Origin: Lewinellaceae bacterium
Lineage (GTDB): Bacteria > Bacteroidota > Bacteroidia > Chitinophagales > Saprospiraceae
Assembly: GCA_016716135.1 (NCBI GenBank)
Contig: JADJWX010000007.1
Coordinates: 186,001 to 250,000, forward strand
Direction: 5' to 3'
Length of the DNA stretch: 64,000 nucleotides
This document shows positions 37,566 to 46,049 of the stretch, in pieces. Below the pieces are notes generated by a model. That model had not been told where the DNA came from. It ran no database searches and saw only the letters and a list, made by a program, of their open reading frames with translations. The position numbers were made by a program, and so were the translations under genes. Numbering within the stretch: position 1 is the stretch's first letter; each line of letters begins with the position of its first letter.

Positions 37566-39617
37566 ATGCAACATCTCCCACTCCGGTTTTTCCTAATCCT
37601 GTTTTTCACCCCAAACCTTTTTTCCCAAAACACGACCATCACGGTAACCACCACCGAACGCCAGCAAGTCATTGACGGCTTCGGCGCCCACCAGGGGAAC
37701 AGCCAAACGAACGCCACCTGGTGGCAGCAGTTGTACTTCGACGACCTGGGCGCTTCCATCTACCGCGTCGACCTGACGCCGCGCCTCATTGCCCCCTACT
37801 CCACCCTGAGTTACTACTCGCCCTGGTTTATGGGTTCGCAAACCGACCACGTGCTCAACCTCGAAGACCCCGACAACCCAAACGGCCCGGAAAACAACCG
37901 CGTGCGCACCTACACCGGCGCGCAGGACTACTCCCGCAGCTTTGGCGGTTTCAATGCCCCGATCGCGGTGATGGGCCCTGACATCGACGCCAACGTCCAG
38001 CTGTTCAATTTCCCTAACGACGGGGCCATTCAGGCAGGTTTGGACCGCAAGGACCTGCTGGGCGATTTCAAACTGACCGGCTCGCTGTGGTCGCCGGTGC
38101 CCTGGGTCAAAATTTCCTCGGGCAATAATTATCCGGAAAACTGGTGGCCCGGCCCGGTCATTGGCACGCCCTGGCCCTTCATATGGGGCGGTAATTTTGC
38201 CGGTGGCCGGCTCGATGTGTCGGGCACGCCATTGGCGGTGTTCGACGATTCGGCACTCGGTGGCAGCGGACCAACCAGCGCGCTTACCCAGTTTGCGCGC
38301 AGTACGGCAGCGTACATCCGAGGCTACCAGCAGCATTTCGGAGTGCAGTTTTACGCCATCAGCATTCAGAACGAACTCAACTTCGAGCAGTTTTACAACA
38401 GCGCCACCTACCCGCTTTCGGCGCAATACATCACCGCGCTGAAGGCTATTCGCGCCGAGTTCGACAAATACGACGACCTGCGCCCGATCCGCCTCATGGG
38501 CCCCGAAGACCTGCTCGGCGGCGATGCCTACGGGCTCTGGCAATACGGCGGCGGCGCCAATACCATCCACAAAAACCTGCAATACCTGCAAAATCTTGCC
38601 GCCGACCCGGCAGCGCTGGCCGCCCTCGATTTTTTCTGCATCCACGGCTATGCCAACGACGGCGTGAGCTCCTCGGGCGCCAACCCGACGGCCTGGGACT
38701 GGTGGCGGAACGGCTGGCAAGCCAGTCCGGCGCCCGGTATTCCGGCCAACGTGCAGGGTTTTTCCGCCTTCGGCAAAAAATCGTGGATGACGGAAACTTC
38801 CGGTGAAAATGCCGCCTGGCTGTCCCCCGCCAACGGTTTTCCGAACAACGGCGGCTGGAGTATCGCCCTCAAAATCCACCAGGCGCTCACCAATGGCCGC
38901 GAAAGCGCCTGGCTGTACTGGACCTTCACCGAATCGGGCGACAATGGCGAGGTCACCAACTTTGCCCTCAGCAACCAGGCTGCCGGCGCTGCGGCCCCCA
39001 AATTCGTGGCCGCCAAACATTTTTTCAAATTCATCCGACCGGATGCGGTGCGGGTGAACGCAACTGTTGCCGGTTCTGATGAATTGCTGGCCAGCGCCTA
39101 CGTACACGACAAAAACGGTACGCTCACCATTGTTTTGATCAATACGGCGGCGGCGGCGCGCAGTGCGACCATTCAACTTGCGGGCGACGCCACGCTCCCG
39201 GGTTCATTCGACAGCTTCACCTCAAGCAACGGCAATTACTGGCAAGCAGGCACGGTTGCCGTTTCGGGCAATTCGTTTGACCTGACGGTGCCGGGGTATG
39301 GCGTGACAACCCTGCATGGTTCCGGATACACCTCGGCCACTCAAAACAAACCGGTGGCTCGAGCCAGGCTGCTGCCGAACGAACCCAACCCGTTCAATAG
39401 CCAGACGCGCATTCGCTACCACCTGGAACGTTCAACGCCTGTGCGGTTGACGGTGCAGGATTTGGCTGGAAGAACGCTGGCTGTGTTGGTGGAAAAAATT
39501 CAGGGCGCCGGGGAATACGCCGTTGATTTCGACGGCACCCGGCTGGCGCCGGGTTTGTATTTTTATTGTTTGGAAACGGCGGAGGGGAAGGTGAGTGGGA
39601 AAATGGAGCGGTTTTAA
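37566..39617 (+). CDS. Secreted GH30-like glycoside hydrolase with T9SS type A sorting domain
   Basis: The product is 683 aa with a signal peptide (MQHLPLRFFLILFFTPNLFS). The catalytic TIM barrel opens with TERQQVIDGFGAHQGNSQTN, typical of GH30. The acid/base is Glu270 in SIQNELNFEQFY and the nucleophile is Glu410 in WMTETSGENAAW. A C-terminal beta-sandwich (about 490-590) is the usual GH30 companion. Residues about 600-683 form a type A T9SS domain (LLPNEPNPFNSQTRIRYHLE; LAPGLYFYCLETAEGK). Family members cleave beta-1,6-glucan, glucuronoxylan or related polymers; the substrate cannot be fixed from sequence alone. The product should be surface-attached or secreted. It converges on the Vps10/BNR gene. 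Confidence 0.88.
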   Translation: MQHLPLRFFLILFFTPNLFSQNTTITVTTTERQQVIDGFGAHQGNSQTNATWWQQLYFDDLGASIYRVDLTPRLIAPYSTLSYYSPWFMGSQTDHVLNLEDPDNPNGPENNRVRTYTGAQDYSRSFGGFNAPIAVMGPDIDANVQLFNFPNDGAIQAGLDRKDLLGDFKLTGSLWSPVPWVKISSGNNYPENWWPGPVIGTPWPFIWGGNFAGGRLDVSGTPLAVFDDSALGGSGPTSALTQFARSTAAYIRGYQQHFGVQFYAISIQNELNFEQFYNSATYPLSAQYITALKAIRAEFDKYDDLRPIRLMGPEDLLGGDAYGLWQYGGGANTIHKNLQYLQNLAADPAALAALDFFCIHGYANDGVSSSGANPTAWDWWRNGWQASPAPGIPANVQGFSAFGKKSWMTETSGENAAWLSPANGFPNNGGWSIALKIHQALTNGRESAWLYWTFTESGDNGEVTNFALSNQAAGAAAPKFVAAKHFFKFIRPDAVRVNATVAGSDELLASAYVHDKNGTLTIVLINTAAAARSATIQLAGDATLPGSFDSFTSSNGNYWQAGTVAVSGNSFDLTVPGYGVTTLHGSGYTSATQNKPVARARLLPNEPNPFNSQTRIRYHLERSTPVRLTVQDLAGRTLAVLVEKIQGAGEYAVDFDGTRLAPGLYFYCLETAEGKVSGKMERF

Positions 39618-39694
39618 AACCTGTCAGGTCTAAATTTCAACCAAAAAGGGGCGCAACAAGCGCCTTTTTGGTTGAAATTTAGACCTGACAGGTT
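39618..39694. repeat. Near-perfect 33-bp inverted repeat filling the space between two stop codons
   Basis: AACCTGTCAGGTCTAAATTT and onward through CAACCAAAAAGG pairs with the mirror sequence ending ACCTGACAGGTT, with one bulged G and a 7-nt loop. It starts at the base after the TAA of the GH30 gene and its last bases overlap the TAA (minus strand) of the Vps10/BNR gene. A bidirectional terminator role is likely, with A/T tracts on both sides of the inner stem. Confidence 0.85.
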
Positions 39695-42600
39695 AGTTGC
39701 CGGGAACTTTATTGACTACCCGGACAAATTTCTTCTGCCCATTTATTTCAACAACTAACAGATAGGACCCGAATGGCAACGAAGTTAAGCTCAAGCGTTG
39801 TAAGGTGCCGCCATTTTGGGATACATGGAATTGGTTCAATAGTTTGCCATCAATGGTTAACAAATAAATTTGGCTAGGTTGTGTGCCCAATTTTGCCCAG
39901 TTGATCCATATTTCGGAAGTAGTTGGATTCGGATAAATCAGAATCTCAGGCTCTACATTTTTAATAATTGTTATGACGCTGCTAGTTTCCTTGATCGTGG
40001 AATGCACCGTATTGGTTTCAATGGGCAGGTTAAAGTCGAAATAAATATGAGCGGTATTTTGGATCGTATCGCCAAGGACCGCCCCCGGTTTCATGTGGAC
40101 CGCGAATTGTACGAAACCCTGGCTCCTCAACTCGTCTGCGGTTTGAGGGGGCAATTGTAGCGGGTTAAACTGAAACCGAAGCTCGCGTCCATGTAAACTC
40201 CAGCTGAAGGTGTGGCTACTCGCCAATATTCGCACACTACCAGGATCAACCCATTCAGAAAGTGTATCCCGCAATTCAACAAATGCCGTTGGATAGGTAC
40301 CTGTATTTTGAAATCGAATGGTGTAGATCAACTCCGCACCATCCTGAGCTGCAAATGGCGTGATATGTGTCGGCAATACTGCCTTGTCATTAGGATCGTA
40401 AGAGCCAACCACTACTGCTTCTAGGCCAAATTCATTATCTGTAGGTGAAATATCTATATCGTTCGTTTTAGCCATTGCCGACAACCGCACCGTATCGCCC
40501 AAAAATGCCTGCACATTGGTTTCAGCCTGAATCTGAAAGTTTAAGTGCTGGAAGGGTTCAAGGCTTGTAAACTGCCAAAACAGGGTATCGTCCGATTGCC
40601 AGTCCGGCATTGGGGTTATATCCAACACAGTAAGATTGGGATCAACTACCAGACACAAGGTGCCTGAAGCAGGTACTGTACCTGCATTTGAAAGGGTGGC
40701 AGTAATTGCATTTTTGAAGCCTGGTCGAAAAACCGAAGTTGCAACCATATTGACCGAAACATCAGTCACCGGCCCTATCGGTTGCAGGGCAAAATTCACC
40801 GGATCGGTATTACCTGCCTGTACAACATGGTAGGGTGGCATAGGGGCATAATACGGTAGATTGGAAGCCAACTCCAGTGTATCGGCTTGCCCCGAAACAT
40901 AAAGCAGGTATTTCCCTGCAGCTCCGGTGACGGCAAAAAACTGGTTGGATTTTTTGGGTTGCACAACTAAATCCGGCACACCGGGTTCGAGACCATCTTG
41001 CTGGCCGTTGCTGTTTATATCGAGAAATACTGTGCCGCTAAAAGAGGATATATCTTTGACATTCAGACGCCAAACTAAGCCAGATTCATAATCCATCAAT
41101 AAAATAGTAGAATCCTCCGCTGCATTGTAATTCGCATTCTGATGAATATCCCCAGGTTTTGGTGGTAGAATTTTTAACCAAGTTGTACCCTGATCTTTTG
41201 AAAAATGAAGAAATCCATCAGATGGAGTTAAAAGCAGGGTTTTACCATGCACTCGAAATAGATAATTATAATTACCAATAGGGGTTTTCGGTGTTTGGAT
41301 CGTGTCAAAAGAAAAGCCTTTGTCTGAAGATACATAAAGCTTCTGGAACTCGAAGGAAGCCATATATAGTTGATCATCAATAACAAATAACCTGTTATAA
41401 TATGAATATAAAGATGGGTTCGGGAATTGATACCTTGGTAACCAAGTTTGGCCTTCATCCGAAGAAACATAAAGAATCCAGTCAGAAAGACCAATTAACA
41501 GACTATCCAAGGCCCAAAAATTATTAGGTGCGTGTGGACCATACAATTGTGTTTCAAAAGTTGGTGAAATCCCGGTTTGTATCCAAGAGTCTCCATAATC
41601 GTCACTTCTGAAAATCCGAGTATCTTCCAGAGTATATTTAAACTCAGTTGCGTACAGTACATTACCCATAGCAGCCAAACGCCCTGGAGTAAATTGAGCA
41701 TCCGAAGTGTGCTGCCAATTGAACTGGCCGTCGTCTAGGCATCGGACGAAATGGTTGTCCTTTTTCCCCATTAAGAAATTTCCAACTTTTACTAAAGGGT
41801 AATCCGGTGGACCATAACCATCCCTACGAATCCAGGTTTTACCCAAATCAAAGGACAAGGTATTCGGGTTTCGGTCAGTTAGCACAACTCCATCGTGAAA
41901 ACGCAATTGAATGGAATACCCAGGAATCAATGAATCCTGGGTAGTTAAAGTTGTACGATAAGCCCAGTCTCCTTGGTCATCTTCCAGCATTACGCCTTGG
42001 GAAGTACTCAACACTACCTCCCCATTCACTTCCGTTACGTCGTTGATAAAAAAGCTATGTCCGGAGGTTTTAATAATGCTCCAATCTGTCAGGCCATTTG
42101 GCGACCGGTATATCCGGCCATTGTCATCAGCTGCGAAAAAATGGCGCTCATCATCAAAAACACGAGTTAAGTGCGTTTGCGTTGAGTCAGCCTGCCAACT
42201 ATCGCCATTATCTATACTCCGGTACAAGTAACCGAAGGGTTTGCCATAACTTCCGGCTCCACAGAACAACAAAGTGTCTCCAATTTCGACAAGACTTGTT
42301 CTTTTATAAAAAGAAGAGGGAATGAACAATTTTGTCCAGCTATCACCGGAATCCTGTGAATACCAGATATTACCTAATTCTGCCAACCAAATCCTGTTGC
42401 CACGGGCAACACAATCGATAATTGTTCCCAGTGTATATTCCAGTTGCGTCCAGGCATTTAAACTATCCCGCCGAAACAAGCGATTTTGGTTAAAGGCATA
42501 AATGATGGTATCATCGAAAAAAAGCCGTAAAGTTTGGGTTTGAGCCACCGACACAGAATCTTCCTTTGTCCAGGAATTGCCGTAATCGACGCTTTTGAAA

Positions 42601-42869
42601 ATAACTCTGTTTGCGTGAACAGTATAATACGCCTTTGTCTGCGGATGCACTGCAAAAGAACGCCCACCGACAAAAAACGACCAAGATTTACCACCATCAT
42701 TACTCCGGTAGATTCCTTTTTCGCCCATTCCAAAAACGGTATCTTCCACCACGATGAGATCATTGAATCCTTGAGGTAAGGGCAAAGGGTAGGACTCCCA
42801 TTGAGCAATCAGTTTAGCAGTAAAAAATACGATTGCAGCAAAGGTGGCAAGATTTCGTTTAGACGGCAT
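39693..42869 (-). CDS. Vps10/BNR-type beta-propeller protein with T9SS type A sorting domain
   Basis: The product is 1058 aa from ATG 42869, which gives the signal peptide MPSKRNLATFAAIVFFTAKL; an upstream ATG at 42956 is unlikely. Residues about 20-600 contain BNR/sortilin repeats (GIYRSNDGGKSWSFF, NIWYSQDSGDSWTKLF, IFRSDDYGDSWIQTG). An SdrD-B-like module (606-680; VFLDINSNGQQDGLEPGVPD) follows. Next is the conserved domain with GSYDPNDKAVLP (815-960) common in Saprospiria surface proteins. The end is a type A sorting domain (973-1058; ILIYPNPTTSEIWINWAKLG). DNA here is visibly richer in A+T than the flanking genes, suggesting different origin or age. No catalytic site was found; binding or adhesion is likely. 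Confidence 0.85.
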   Translation of the reverse strand: MPSKRNLATFAAIVFFTAKLIAQWESYPLPLPQGFNDLIVVEDTVFGMGEKGIYRSNDGGKSWSFFVGGRSFAVHPQTKAYYTVHANRVIFKSVDYGNSWTKEDSVSVAQTQTLRLFFDDTIIYAFNQNRLFRRDSLNAWTQLEYTLGTIIDCVARGNRIWLAELGNIWYSQDSGDSWTKLFIPSSFYKRTSLVEIGDTLLFCGAGSYGKPFGYLYRSIDNGDSWQADSTQTHLTRVFDDERHFFAADDNGRIYRSPNGLTDWSIIKTSGHSFFINDVTEVNGEVVLSTSQGVMLEDDQGDWAYRTTLTTQDSLIPGYSIQLRFHDGVVLTDRNPNTLSFDLGKTWIRRDGYGPPDYPLVKVGNFLMGKKDNHFVRCLDDGQFNWQHTSDAQFTPGRLAAMGNVLYATEFKYTLEDTRIFRSDDYGDSWIQTGISPTFETQLYGPHAPNNFWALDSLLIGLSDWILYVSSDEGQTWLPRYQFPNPSLYSYYNRLFVIDDQLYMASFEFQKLYVSSDKGFSFDTIQTPKTPIGNYNYLFRVHGKTLLLTPSDGFLHFSKDQGTTWLKILPPKPGDIHQNANYNAAEDSTILLMDYESGLVWRLNVKDISSFSGTVFLDINSNGQQDGLEPGVPDLVVQPKKSNQFFAVTGAAGKYLLYVSGQADTLELASNLPYYAPMPPYHVVQAGNTDPVNFALQPIGPVTDVSVNMVATSVFRPGFKNAITATLSNAGTVPASGTLCLVVDPNLTVLDITPMPDWQSDDTLFWQFTSLEPFQHLNFQIQAETNVQAFLGDTVRLSAMAKTNDIDISPTDNEFGLEAVVVGSYDPNDKAVLPTHITPFAAQDGAELIYTIRFQNTGTYPTAFVELRDTLSEWVDPGSVRILASSHTFSWSLHGRELRFQFNPLQLPPQTADELRSQGFVQFAVHMKPGAVLGDTIQNTAHIYFDFNLPIETNTVHSTIKETSSVITIIKNVEPEILIYPNPTTSEIWINWAKLGTQPSQIYLLTIDGKLLNQFHVSQNGGTLQRLSLTSLPFGSYLLVVEINGQKKFVRVVNKVPGN

Positions 42870-42940
42870 GCTGGTTATTTTTGAAGTGAATAGTAATTGA
42901 TATAGAATATCTATCCAGACACGATATCCCAGACCCTTCT

Positions 42941-42972
42941 CAGCCCAGGCATTCATGCCTGGGCTGATTTTT
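42941..42972. terminator. 11-bp hairpin with T-tract between the AAA+ and BNR genes
   Basis: CAGCCCAGGCA (42941-42951) pairs with TGCCTGGGCTG (42956-42966), followed by ATTTTT on the plus strand. The flanking genes are both on the minus strand, where the hairpin lies 28 nt after the AAA+ stop codon but without a T-tract. It may still terminate or stabilise that transcript. Confidence 0.5.
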
Positions 42973-42993
42973 CACGTCGTCTCACAGACAGCC

Positions 42994-45648
42994 TCACCGG
43001 CCAAAGCCAATTCCCCGCCGCTGATACACCGACAATTTATCCTTGTCAAAAGTGAACGAAGCCACATCATCCAGCATGATCGTGTGCAATGCCTCGGCAT
43101 CCAGTTCCTTTTTGGAAGTCTGGGCGATGCGCAAATTCTGGTTTTTAACCGTATCCAGCACCACCTGGCGCACGGTGCGGGCATTGCCAAAATATTTGTC
43201 GCGGAACTGGTACAGGAATTCCATGTATTTGCCCAGGTACTCGCGGGCATCTTCGTTGACCCGGTAGTGCTCTTCCTGGAACATGTACAACGCGATTTCC
43301 AGCAATTCGCCCGGGTTGTAATCTTCAAAACGCAACACCTTGTCGAAGCGGCTGGCCAGCCCGGGGTTGGCCTTCAGGAAAGCATCCATGTTTTCGGGGT
43401 AACCGGCCACGAATACGAAAAACTCGCCGCGGCGGTCTTCCATGCGCTTGAGCATCGTCTGAATGGCTTCGTCGCCGAAGTCGCCGTGGGTACCGCGGCC
43501 GCTGTTGGTCAGGGCATAGGCTTCGTCGATGAACAGCACCCCGCCCATGGATTCGTCGAGCCGCTCGGTGGTTTTGATCGCCGTTTGGCCGACATAACCG
43601 GCCACCAGGCCCTGCCGGTCGGTTTCGATCATGTGGCCGCGTTCGAGCACGCCGAGCGCCTTGTAAATCTTGGTGAGAATCCGCGCCACGGTGGTTTTGC
43701 CGGTGCCGGGATTGCCGACGAACACGGTGTGCAGGAAAAAACGGCCCAGCACGTCGCGGCCCGACTCGCGGTTGAAGCGCACCAGGTGCACCAGTTCGCG
43801 GATGTCTTTTTTGATCTCCGGCATCCCGATCAGGCTATCCAGTTCGTGCAAGGCCTGGGTGAGCAGGTTTTCATCAACCGGAATATTGGGCAAAGGCCGC
43901 TTGGGAATGATCTGCACTTTTTCCACATCTTCCCGAAGGATAATTTTCAGTGCCTCAGGCGGCAGGCTGCGCACATCGGGATCGGCCATCATGCGCAGGC
44001 CGAGCTGAATTTTTGCCTTATCCAGCAGGTCATACACAAAGCGGGCGTTGCCGAAGCTGCGGTCGCGGGTACGGAAAGCTTCGGTAATGTATTCATCGAC
44101 AAGGTCCTTGGCAGCCTTGTCCAGGATAATTTCCTTTTCCCGGCAGGCGTATTCGGCAATGGCACTGAGTTCCTGCGGCAGGTAGTCCGTAAATTCAAAA
44201 GTCATTTTGAAGCGGCTGCGCAGGCCGGGATTGGAGTCGAGGAAGGTTTTCATTTCCTTGGGGTAGCCGGCTACGATTACCGCCAGGTCGCCTGCTCCGT
44301 TCGACATTTCCTTGACCAGAATTTCGATCACCTCCTTGCCAAAATCTTTGGAATCTTCCGAAGAGCGCGCCAGCGCGTAGGCTTCATCGATGAAAAGCAC
44401 CCCGCCGCGGGCCTGTTCGATGGCCTCCTTTACTTTGGGCGCGGTTTGGCCGATGTATTCGCCGACAAGGTCCGTGCGGTCTACCTCATGGATATGCCCT
44501 TTGGTCAGCAAGCCCATTTTTTTGTACAGGCGACCCATCATTTTAGCCACGGTGGTTTTGCCGGTGCCGGGATTGCCGATGAAGACCGAATGCACGTTGA
44601 TGTTGTCTTTTTCCTCGATACCTTTTTCCTTCCGCAATTGCAGAAACTGGAGGTACTGCGCATGTTCGCGCACTTTTCCCTTGATTTCCGACAAGCCGAT
44701 CAGGGCATCCAGCCGGGACAGCACTTCTTCGAACGAATCAAAATCTTCTTCTTCGGGTTGCAGGTACACCTGCTGGCCTTTATCGGGCAGCCAAACGCCG
44801 TTGATGCCCTCTTCCCAATCGACGCCAACCTCGAACGGCATGACGGCAAGCAGTTGGTCCATGAACACGATTTCGGCGGTATAGCGGTCGTTGCGCCAGG
44901 AGCCTTTCACATTGCTGCCCCACCCTGCGGTAATTTTTACGCCCTCATCGCCCTTTTCCACGCGGTGCAGGCGCACTACCTGGCCTTTCAATTCGCGGGC
45001 ATCGTTGTAAAATTTAATAAACAATTCGCATTGCCACTGCTTGCTGGCAAGCAGGTTTTTGAGTACAACCTCTGCATAGATGTAGCGCGTTTCCTCCCCG
45101 TTGAACCGGCGCAGGTACTGCCGCTCAAACTCCGGTGTATCGTCGTAAGGGCCCTCATACATGCGCAGGGAAGTGATCTGGCAATACGGATTTTCTGCCT
45201 TGGAAATGGCCTTACCGGCATCTTCCATGTAAAAGTAGCGGGTGGCGACTTTTTCACCTTCAATCCATGCTTCCCAATAGTAAGCGCCTTTTTTCCAAAA
45301 AACACCCTCTTGTTTGTTACCCCAGCCTTCACGGATATAACCGACGGAATCGTACTTGCTTACTTTGCGCCGGAACGGCAAAATGCAGACTTCTTTTTTT
45401 TGTTTTTTAACGGCATAACAACGGAGTTCCACATTGATTTCCCAATCTTCGTTGTCAAAATATTTGTTGTGAAAAGACAACTCCGCGTAGATGTACGTGG
45501 TTTCATGCCGGTCAAAAACCTGGCGGTATTTTTTCTTGTTGTCGGCCAGCCATTCCGTGGATGCATAAATTTTCAACTCCCGGAATTTCCAGCGTTTCAG
45601 ATCCGGGTGATCGTCGGGTGTTTGAGATTGATGGGAGCCGTAATACAT
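42994..45648 (-). CDS. Tandem CbbX/SpoVK-like AAA+ ATPase with duplicated N-terminal beta domain
   Basis: The product is 884 aa from ATG 45648 (MYYGSHQSQTPDDHPDLKRW); upstream in-frame sequence is not protein-like. Residues about 10-155 and 160-300 are two copies of a beta-rich domain (ETTYIYAELSFHNKYFDNED and ETRYIYAEVVLKNLLASKQW). Two AAA+ modules follow, each with Walker A (GNPGTGKTTVAKMM; GNPGTGKTTVARIL), Walker B (GGVLFIDEAYAL in both), and the CbbX-type sensor AVIVAGYPKEM / FVFVAGYPENM. CbbX-type ATPases remodel protein complexes; tandem forms are common in bacteria but poorly understood. It has its own promoter and is monocistronic or leads into the BNR gene. The N-terminal domain may be the substrate adaptor. 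Confidence 0.88.
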   Translation of the reverse strand: MYYGSHQSQTPDDHPDLKRWKFRELKIYASTEWLADNKKKYRQVFDRHETTYIYAELSFHNKYFDNEDWEINVELRCYAVKKQKKEVCILPFRRKVSKYDSVGYIREGWGNKQEGVFWKKGAYYWEAWIEGEKVATRYFYMEDAGKAISKAENPYCQITSLRMYEGPYDDTPEFERQYLRRFNGEETRYIYAEVVLKNLLASKQWQCELFIKFYNDARELKGQVVRLHRVEKGDEGVKITAGWGSNVKGSWRNDRYTAEIVFMDQLLAVMPFEVGVDWEEGINGVWLPDKGQQVYLQPEEEDFDSFEEVLSRLDALIGLSEIKGKVREHAQYLQFLQLRKEKGIEEKDNINVHSVFIGNPGTGKTTVAKMMGRLYKKMGLLTKGHIHEVDRTDLVGEYIGQTAPKVKEAIEQARGGVLFIDEAYALARSSEDSKDFGKEVIEILVKEMSNGAGDLAVIVAGYPKEMKTFLDSNPGLRSRFKMTFEFTDYLPQELSAIAEYACREKEIILDKAAKDLVDEYITEAFRTRDRSFGNARFVYDLLDKAKIQLGLRMMADPDVRSLPPEALKIILREDVEKVQIIPKRPLPNIPVDENLLTQALHELDSLIGMPEIKKDIRELVHLVRFNRESGRDVLGRFFLHTVFVGNPGTGKTTVARILTKIYKALGVLERGHMIETDRQGLVAGYVGQTAIKTTERLDESMGGVLFIDEAYALTNSGRGTHGDFGDEAIQTMLKRMEDRRGEFFVFVAGYPENMDAFLKANPGLASRFDKVLRFEDYNPGELLEIALYMFQEEHYRVNEDAREYLGKYMEFLYQFRDKYFGNARTVRQVVLDTVKNQNLRIAQTSKKELDAEALHTIMLDDVASFTFDKDKLSVYQRRGIGFGR

Positions 45649-45700
45649 GCAAACTGTGTTTGGAAAGTTAGCTGATCTGAGGCGGGGATTACTGCATGGG

Positions 45701-45735
45701 CAAAATAAATACTGTCTTGCCAAATATAAAACAAA
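45701..45735 (-). promoter_or_regulatory. Bacteroidota-type promoter for the AAA+ gene
   Basis: On the minus strand, TTTG (45735-45732) is followed after 20 nt by TATTTATTTTG (45711-45701), close to the TTTG-N19/20-TAnnTTTG consensus. It lies about 53 nt before the ATG at 45648. Confidence 0.5.
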
Positions 45736-45892
45736 GAATTTCAATTTCAGCAAAAAATGTACCGGACACCTGCGAACCGGCTCCAGGGCAAGCCGGAAAA
45801 AAAGATAAATTCCAAACTTTTACTCCCCCCTGCTGGCGCGTCCCGATTTTTAAATTTAACTTTTGGGCCCATGGCGAAATGGAGTCTTTTAT

Positions 45893-46017
45893 CACACTTC
45901 TGGACATTTTTCAATTCGGACCAATTTGTACTGCCGAACCCCGTTCGGCATAGCGGCGCCGAACAGGGTGCTGTGCGATACATTTCACCGCCATTTTGAA
46001 AAATGTCCAGTAGTGTG
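45893..46017. repeat. 22-bp inverted repeat with 81-nt loop in the 45649-46049 divergent intergenic region
   Basis: CACACTTCTGGACATTTTTCAA (split here as an arm at 45893-45914) pairs with 45996-46017 with a single mismatch. The loop has the smaller dyad GCCGAACCCCGTTCGGC and a GGCGCC core. It ends 32 nt before the start of the 1538-aa gene, between divergent genes, so it is not a simple terminator. The rest of this 401-nt space holds promoters and no gene. Confidence 0.75.
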
Positions 46018-46049
46018 GTCTTTTATAATCGTTCCTAAAATCAAATGGC

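Noticed and set aside
37593..39176. Minus-strand frame of 527 codons opposite the GH30 gene
   Set aside because: The plus strand has a signal peptide, catalytic motifs and a T9SS domain; the antisense frame has none.
42955..45675. Plus-strand open frame of 906 codons opposite the AAA+ gene
   Set aside because: The minus-strand reading has two full Walker A/B sets; the plus-strand reading is an antisense shadow with no recognisable motif.
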